Source: Agrobacterium vitis (GTDB taxonomy: Bacteria; Pseudomonadota; Alphaproteobacteria; Rhizobiales; Rhizobiaceae). Taken from it: a stretch of DNA of 64,000 nt. The first letter of the stretch is position 1. Every line of letters begins with the position of its first letter. The position numbers and the translations under genes were made by a program. The DNA lies in the NCBI RefSeq assembly GCF_013426735.1, contig NZ_AP023272.1:1036501-1100500 (forward strand). The letters are read 5' to 3'. Positions 59,573 to 64,000 of this stretch are shown here, one piece after another. Under the pieces are notes generated by a model. That model had not been told where the DNA came from and did not search any database. It worked only from the letters and a program-made list of their open reading frames with translations.

Positions 59573-60030
59573 TCCTATCGTCTCCTTCAGGCGAGGTCTG
59601 GCTGCTTGCTCTACGCCGGATCGCAGGGTGTAGATCCTGACTTATGTCAGAAACGGGAAGAAATTCCGACCGGCTTTCAATCCAGCGCGTCAGCACAGGT
59701 CTAAAAAGCTGTGACAGATCGATATGCGCGATGTCCCTTTCTTTGCGACACGCTTCTATCCGTGTTTCGACACATGGCGAATATCTTGCAGCAGCAGATG
59801 GAGATGCGCATAGGGGTGATGTTTTGCAAGACGGTGCCGCTTGGCTGCGGATTTTTTTGGCCAGCGGCACTTGCCGTCTGGACTTCGAAAGTCCGATCTG
59901 TTATTGGCGCTCCCTAATCGCTGGTCCTGCGGGCCAGCGGAACACTCTTTTTTGGTCCGTGAAAGGCATGGTTCGGCAGAATTCGTGTCCCGGCGGAAAA
60001 CGATCACAAACCAAAGGAACGGGATTCGAC
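59573..60030. other. Intergenic region between soxB and rpsU
   Basis: 458 bp without a credible gene. The sox promoter must lie near the left end (minus strand) and the rpsU promoter on the right. A 9-bp hairpin CGCTGGTCC-TGC-GGGCCAGCG with one wobble pair lies at 59919-59939, followed by GAACACTCTTTTTT. It could be a terminator ahead of rpsU or part of an rpsU leader. A pair of TTGCGACACG/GTTTCGACAC-like segments near 59740-59775 may be a regulator site; this is weak. Confidence 0.5.
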
Positions 60031-60270
60031 GTGCAGGTACTTGTCCGCGATAACAACGTTGATCAGGCGCTTCGCGCCTTGAAGAAGAAGATGCAGCGCG
60101 AAGGCATCTTCCGTGAAATGAAAATGCGTGACTATTATGAAAAGCCGTCGCAAAAGCGCGCGCGCGAAAAGGCTGAAGCCGTTCGCCGCGTTCGCAAGCT
60201 GGCCCGCAAGAAGATGCAGCGCGAAGGCCTGATTGCCGCTCCGCCGCGTCCGGCATTCGGCAGCCGCTGA
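60031..60270 (+). CDS. rpsU: 30S ribosomal protein bS21
   Basis: A 79-aa protein from a GTG start ([17 protein letters not shown]), with ACGGGA about six bases upstream. The body [33 protein letters not shown] (read in parts) and the basic helical C-terminus [15 protein letters not shown] are unmistakable bS21. It joins the 30S platform near the anti-Shine-Dalgarno region. Alphaproteobacterial bS21 often starts at GTG, and the longer frame upstream has a composition unlike a coding sequence. A terminator follows at 60315. Confidence 0.96.
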   Translation: MQVLVRDNNVDQALRALKKKMQREGIFREMKMRDYYEKPSQKRAREKAEAVRRVRKLARKKMQREGLIAAPPRPAFGSR

Positions 60271-60314
60271 TTGACGTTTCCCGCGCTTTTTCAAAGCGTG
60301 ACATGATCCGATTG

Positions 60315-60346
60315 AGCGGCAGCGATCAAGTTCGCGGCCGCTTTTT
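60315..60346 (+). terminator. Rho-independent terminator after rpsU
   Basis: AGCGGC (60315-60320) pairs with GCCGCT (60337-60342), with an internal GCGA/TCGC helix in the loop, followed by TTTTTC. It lies 45 bp after the rpsU stop. Confidence 0.75.
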
Positions 60347-60461
60347 CGTGTTAAATTTTCTATGATGGGCGGACCGGCAGACTGCATAATTGTGTCCGTG
60401 GCCGACCTATAGCCTCATTCAGGACGTGGGACCGGCGCGCTGTCACAAAATTTTGGTGTCG

Positions 60462-60512
60462 TATCGGATTCAACCCGAAACCGGTTTCTACTTTTCGGTC
60501 CGATGCTATAAA
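60462..60512. repeat. Short dispersed inverted repeat, copy B
   Basis: CCCGAAACCGGTTTCTACTT then TTCGGTCCGATGC shares the ACCGGTTxCxACTTTTCGG core with the copy at 58270-58316. The outer arms GTATCGGA and TCCGATGC also pair. A diverged member of the same small repeat family. Confidence 0.55.
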
Positions 60513-60725
60513 AGGCCGCAAATTGCTGGAATGATGTGGTTTTTGCATTTGCGCGGTGGAAACCGGCTGCATTCGGATGTAAGCCAAGTTTCGGGATAAA
60601 CAGGTCTCGGGATAGACACGTCTCCAGAGAAAGTTTTGTTGAGTGGGCAGAACTTTAGGAACGCTTCGGCGTTTCCTCTCTAGTTTCGGCATAGTCCGAG
60701 GTTTTGAACAGGTGGAACGGAAAGC

Positions 60726-61619
60726 ATGACGCCAATGGTCGATAAGGTTTTCAACACCGGCACACCAGCCGGTCGCCTGGGAGCTAACATGCGCGGCAAA
60801 GGCTGCCATATGCTGGCTCTTGGCCTCACCGCCATGCTGACGCTTTCGGGATGCCAATCCACCAATCAGTCAAGCGACATGATCAGCATTGACCGCGATC
60901 AGGGTTCCAAGGAAAATATTTCCTCGCTGTCGTCGGTGATCGCCGCCAATCCACGCGACCCGGGCGGCTATAACGTGCGGGGCTCTGCCTATGGCCGGGC
61001 TGGCGAATTCCAGAAGGCGCTAGCGGATTTTAACACCGCGCTGCAACTCAACCCGAATTTCTACCAGGCTTATGCCAACCGCGCCCTTGTCTATCGCAAC
61101 ATGGGCAAGCCGGTCGAAGCCGCCAATGATTATACCGCTGCCCTGAAGATCAATAGCAGCTATGATGTCGCCTATATCGGCCGTGGCAATATCTACCGCC
61201 AGGCGGGCCGGGTGGATGAGGCATTTCAGGATTTCTCCAAGGCAATCGAGCTGGATACCACCGATGGCCGCGCCTATCACAATCGCGGTCTGATCTTCCA
61301 GTTGCGCGGCCAGCACGACAAGGCGATCGACGATTTTTCCAAGGCGCTCTCTCTGTCACCGAATGCGCCTGAGCCTTATAATGGTCGTGGCGTGAGCTAT
61401 CTGGCGCTGAACGACGATGAAAACGCCTTTGCCGATTTCAACCATGCCATCGACATGAACCCGAAGCTGGCCGAATCCTGGGCCAATCAGGCCCTAGTCT
61501 ATGAGCGGCGCGGCGATAAGGTCAAGGCCGCGAAGTCCTATGCTCATGCCTTGAGCCTGGATGGAAAATACACGCCCGCCCGCGATGGTCTTGCCCGGAC
61601 ACGCGGCTCGACAAGCTGA
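60726..61619 (+). CDS. TPR-repeat lipoprotein (NlpI-like)
   Basis: A 297-aa protein. The signal MLALGLTAMLTLSGCQS ends with a lipobox (LSGC), so it is lipid-anchored. Five or six tetratricopeptide repeats follow: GYNVRGSAYGRAGEFQKALADFNTALQLNP, QAYANRALVYRNMGKPVEAANDYTAAL, AYIGRGNIYRQAGRVDEAFQDFSKAIEL and so on (read in part), with the canonical W/L/G/Y/A/F/A/P spacing. The N-terminal part before the signal (about 27 residues) is long; starting at M22 (MRGKGCHMLA) would give a better signal peptide. NlpI-like proteins scaffold envelope proteins. A strong terminator follows. Confidence 0.87.
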   Translation: MTPMVDKVFNTGTPAGRLGANMRGKGCHMLALGLTAMLTLSGCQSTNQSSDMISIDRDQGSKENISSLSSVIAANPRDPGGYNVRGSAYGRAGEFQKALADFNTALQLNPNFYQAYANRALVYRNMGKPVEAANDYTAALKINSSYDVAYIGRGNIYRQAGRVDEAFQDFSKAIELDTTDGRAYHNRGLIFQLRGQHDKAIDDFSKALSLSPNAPEPYNGRGVSYLALNDDENAFADFNHAIDMNPKLAESWANQALVYERRGDKVKAAKSYAHALSLDGKYTPARDGLARTRGSTS

Positions 61620-61643
61620 AGCAGCTTCTACTCAGTTCCATAC

Positions 61644-61668
61644 AAAAGGCCGGCATTGCCGGCCTTTT
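61644..61668 (+). terminator. Rho-independent terminator after the TPR gene
   Basis: AAAAGGCCGGC (61644-61654) and GCCGGCCTTTT (61658-61668) form a perfect 11-bp stem with a three-base loop. It lies between convergent genes and can act for both. A 17-bp direct repeat (CAGTTCTGGAGATTGG twice) follows it. Confidence 0.9.
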
Positions 61669-61711
61669 CAGTTCTGGAGATTGGTCAGTTCTGGAGATTG
61701 GCAATCGCGGT

Positions 61712-61936
61712 TTACCGCATCATGAAGACGCCGATGACGCTGAAGATCAGGAACACCAGAATACCACCCAGGAATCCGGCTGTGGTGAAAAATCCGGCGG
61801 CCATGCCGATCATCAGCGCCACGAGAATGGCTGTGCCATATTTCGAGGCGGCTATGAAACTGTCATAGGTCCGCTCGTGGGCGGGATAATCCATCGAGGC
61901 GCCCGTTTCGACCGGGCCGGAATGGTCTTCGCTCAT
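61712..61936 (-). CDS. aa3-type cytochrome c oxidase subunit IV (bacterial CoxIV)
   Basis: A 74-aa protein starting MSEDHSGPVETGASMD. YPAHERTYDSFIAASKYGTAILVALMIGMAAGFF (read in parts) is the characteristic bacterial subunit IV pattern: a conserved HERTY/F segment before one transmembrane helix, here with a second hydrophobic stretch (GGILVFLIFSVIGVFMM). The upstream frame extension lacks a ribosome site. The catalytic oxidase subunits are not in this window. Small accessory subunit of the oxidase. Confidence 0.85.
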   Translation of the reverse strand: MSEDHSGPVETGASMDYPAHERTYDSFIAASKYGTAILVALMIGMAAGFFTTAGFLGGILVFLIFSVIGVFMMR

Positions 61937-62200
61937 GCTCTTACTCCCCAAAAGCGTGTATTCTCCACAGGCTACCGCATAATTCTTAAAACCGGAACTG
62001 CTTTTAAAGAGAAAATGATGCGGCAAATTTAAAATGCTACAGCATCATTCGCTTGATGAAACGTATCATGCCGTAGAACTTTAGGCGAACTTGACAGGCT
62101 TTCCAGGCCAAAGTCCCGGTAATCCGGTGCATGGAGGCCGCCACCCGGTTGCGCGTGCCGACGCCTTGTTCTAAGCAAAATAAGGAGCTGGGAGGCTTAT

Positions 62201-62740
62201 ATGGCTGTTTTGCTAGGGTGGAGCCGGGCTATCGACACGCTGAGCGAAGTCGTTGGCCGGGTGGCGGAATATCTGGTGCTGCTGTGCTGCCTGATCAGCG
62301 CGGCCAATGCGATCATCCGATATCTTTTCAATATCAGTTCCAATGGCTGGTTGGAGATCCAATGGTATCTCTTTGCCTATGTCGTTGTGCTGGGAGCTGC
62401 TCATACATTGCGCCAAAACGGCCATGTGCGGGTGGATTTGATTTATGGCGCGGTCTCTGAACGCAAACGATTGTGGATCGATCTGATCGGTATCGTCTTC
62501 TTCCTCCTTCCCGTCTGCATCTATCTGACCTGGCTGTGCTGGCCGTTTTTCTGGCTTTCCTATCAGCAGGGCGAAATGTCGGCCAATGCCGGTGGCCTGA
62601 TCCGCTGGCCGGTCAAGCTTATTCTTGTTACCGGATTCGGGCTTCTCGTCTTGCAGGGCCTGTCGGAAATGGTGAAGCGCATCGCTGCGCTGACGGGACA
62701 CCTGTATATCGACGTGCGCTACGAAAAGCCGCTGCAATAA
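62201..62740 (+). CDS. dctQ: TRAP transporter small permease subunit (DctQ)
   Basis: A 179-aa protein with four membrane helices: about residues 15-40, 50-70, 90-112 and 132-152. The DctQ pattern is present: LISAANAIIRYLFNISSNGWLEIQWYLFAYVVVLGAAHTLRQNGHVRVDLIYG (read in part), including the conserved E-x-Q-W and H-VRVD segment. It precedes dctM by 23 bp in the same direction. The periplasmic partner would be either the DctP at 47.8 kb or one beyond the window. Confidence 0.93.
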   Translation: MAVLLGWSRAIDTLSEVVGRVAEYLVLLCCLISAANAIIRYLFNISSNGWLEIQWYLFAYVVVLGAAHTLRQNGHVRVDLIYGAVSERKRLWIDLIGIVFFLLPVCIYLTWLCWPFFWLSYQQGEMSANAGGLIRWPVKLILVTGFGLLVLQGLSEMVKRIAALTGHLYIDVRYEKPLQ

Positions 62741-62763
62741 AATAATAGCCTGGGGGACAGGTC

Positions 62764-64000
62764 CATGTTCGATTTCGGTATCATTCCGCCAGCCATGTTT
62801 CTCGGCATGGTGCTGTTCATGCTGTTCGGTTTTCCGGTCGCCTTCTCGCTGGGGGCGGTTGGTCTGTTCTTCGGCATGGTCGGTATCGCCACGGGCCATT
62901 TCAATGAAGTGTTTCTTCAGGCCATTCCGCTGCGGTTTTTTGGCATTGTCTCCAACGATCTGCTGCTGGCCATCCCCTTCTTCACCATGATGGGTGCCAT
63001 CCTGGAACGCTGCGGGTTGGCGGAAGATCTTCTGGAGGGAACCGGCAAACTGTTCGGTGCTGTTCCCGGTGGCCTCGCCTATGCGGTGATTGCCGTTGGC
63101 GCCATTCTGGGCGCCATTACCGGCACAGTGGCGGCCTCGGTCATCACCATGGGGATGATTTCGCTGCCGATCATGCTGCGCTATGGCTACGATCCGAAAC
63201 TGGCCACAGGGGTTATTGCCGCGTCTGGCACGATCACCCAGCTTATTCCGCCTTCGCTCGTTCTCGTCATTCTGGCCGACCAGCTTGGCCGTTCCGTCGG
63301 TGACATGTATCTGGGCGCTATTGGCCCGTCGATCCTGCAAGTGGCGATTTTCACGCTGTTCATTCTGCTGATGTCGATCTTCAAGCCGTCGAGCATGCCG
63401 CCGCTTCCCAAAGAGGTGCGCGGCGATCTGGACTGGAAACTGATCCGCAAGGTGCTGGCCGGCATGTTGCCCTCCATCGTGCTGATCTTTCTGGTACTCG
63501 GCACGATTTTCATGGGATTAGCGACCCCGACCGAGGCGGGCGCCCTGGGTGTGGTCGGGGCCGCCGTGCTGGCGGCGATGCATCGCCGGTTGACCTGGCC
63601 GTTGATCCGTCAGGCCATGCAATCCACCATGTCCATCACCTCGATGGTGGTGATGATTCTGATTGGCTCCACCTGTTTCAGCCTGGTGTTCCAGGGCATG
63701 GATGGATCACGCTGGATCGAGCATATGCTGTCGGGCCTGCCGGGCGGCCCAGTGGGCTTCCTAGTCTTTGTCAATATTTTCGTCTTCGTACTGGCCTTCT
63801 TTCTGGATTTCTTTGAAATTGCCTTCATCGTCATCCCGATGCTGGCGCCGGTGGCGCAATCGCTCGGTATCGACCTGATCTGGTTTGGTGTTTTGTTGTG
63901 CGTCAATATGCAGACCAGCTTCATGCATCCACCCTTCGGATTTGCGCTGTTTTATCTGCGCAGCGTTGCCCCGCCAGAGGTCAAGACCCGCGATATCTAT
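62764..64000 (+). CDS. dctM: TRAP transporter large permease subunit (DctM), 3' end missing
   Basis: The frame starts MFDFGIIPPAMFLGMVLF and remains open to the last base, about 412 codons. DctM is usually 430-600 aa, so the gene runs off the window. Multiple helices with FGFPVAFSLGAVGLFFG, SNDLLLAIPFFTMMGAIL, AITGTVAASVITMGMISLP, IAASGTITQLIPPSLVLVIL and NMQTSFMHPPFGFALFYLRSV match the DctM/SiaM transport domain of 12 helices. It uses the Na+ gradient for uptake of an organic acid delivered by a DctP protein. Confidence 0.95.

Larger units (their letters stand above)
60271..60725. other. Intergenic region between rpsU and the TPR lipoprotein gene
   Basis: 455 bp with no credible gene. It contains the rpsU terminator (60315-60346), the second small dispersed repeat (60462-60512) and, at the right, the presumed promoter of the TPR gene. 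The stretch 60590-60725 includes two short GGGATA-type repeats (TTTCGGGATAAACAGG and TCTCGGGATAGACACG) of unknown meaning. Confidence 0.55.

Overview
The window is GC-rich chromosomal DNA of an alphaproteobacterium, most likely Rhizobiaceae (Agrobacterium, Allorhizobium or Rhizobium type). The evidence is the gene content: an alphaproteobacterial speF-type leader before a lysine/ornithine decarboxylase, a bacterial aa3 oxidase subunit IV, DUF2244, soxBDAG, a xylose isomerase/xylulokinase locus, several LacI, LysR and TRAP genes, and palindromic intergenic repeats of the rhizobial kind. No rRNA, tRNA or CRISPR array was recognised.

Layout. 1-5.1 kb: end of a SorC-type sugar regulator, then an alpha/beta hydrolase gene broken in its 5' part by an IS630-family element (inactive, itself interrupted by a short palindromic insert) and an intact-looking IS3-family element, followed by a GrpB protein. 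5.1-13 kb: AraC-type HTH fused to O6-methylguanine methyltransferase, DUF2244, endonuclease III (nth), an EI24/CysZ-like membrane protein, a TerC protein, and a TetR-EmrAB multidrug efflux locus with a palindromic operator. 13-22 kb: sugar catabolism (LacI regulator behind a perfect 20-bp palindrome, xylB, xylA, a sugar isomerase/epimerase, a Gfo/Idh/MocA dehydrogenase, a GH1 beta-glucosidase). 22-31 kb: EAL phosphodiesterase, tRNA hydroxylase trhO, a CYTH-CHAD-WYL-VOC gene run, KDPG aldolase, DUF533, an acetyltransferase and a ZevAB-like DUF1007/NicO metal transport pair. 31-41 kb: LysR, structured leader plus PLP decarboxylase, acetyltransferase, a phosphoesterase/di-heme peroxidase pair behind a candidate Pho box, OmpW behind a perfect FNR/FixK box, and a chemoreceptor. 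41-49 kb: WD40 and CobW metal GTPase, creatininase-like hydrolase, MarR, LacI, 2-hydroxyacid dehydrogenase, class I glutamine amidotransferase and a TRAP binding protein.

The most accessory-looking part is 48.9-52.5 kb: a BrnT/BrnA-like toxin-antitoxin pair, a small membrane protein, about 260 bp of non-coding DNA packed with strong hairpins, and a two-gene ATPase/HNH module resembling the Septu (PtuA/PtuB) anti-phage system. After it come an HxlR regulator with a divergent SDR, a 244-bp repeat-rich block bounded by terminal inverted repeats, the heterotetrameric sarcosine oxidase operon soxBDAG, rpsU, a TPR lipoprotein, a small oxidase subunit, and TRAP permease genes dctQ and dctM, the last running off the window.

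Dispersed repeats are a theme: a 142-bp element with imperfect terminal inverted repeats occurs twice (20.1 and 34.6 kb), and at least three other palindromic repeat types are present. Gene starts were chosen from ribosome-binding sites and family length and often differ from the longest open frame. Family names rest on motifs read by eye, not on database searches.
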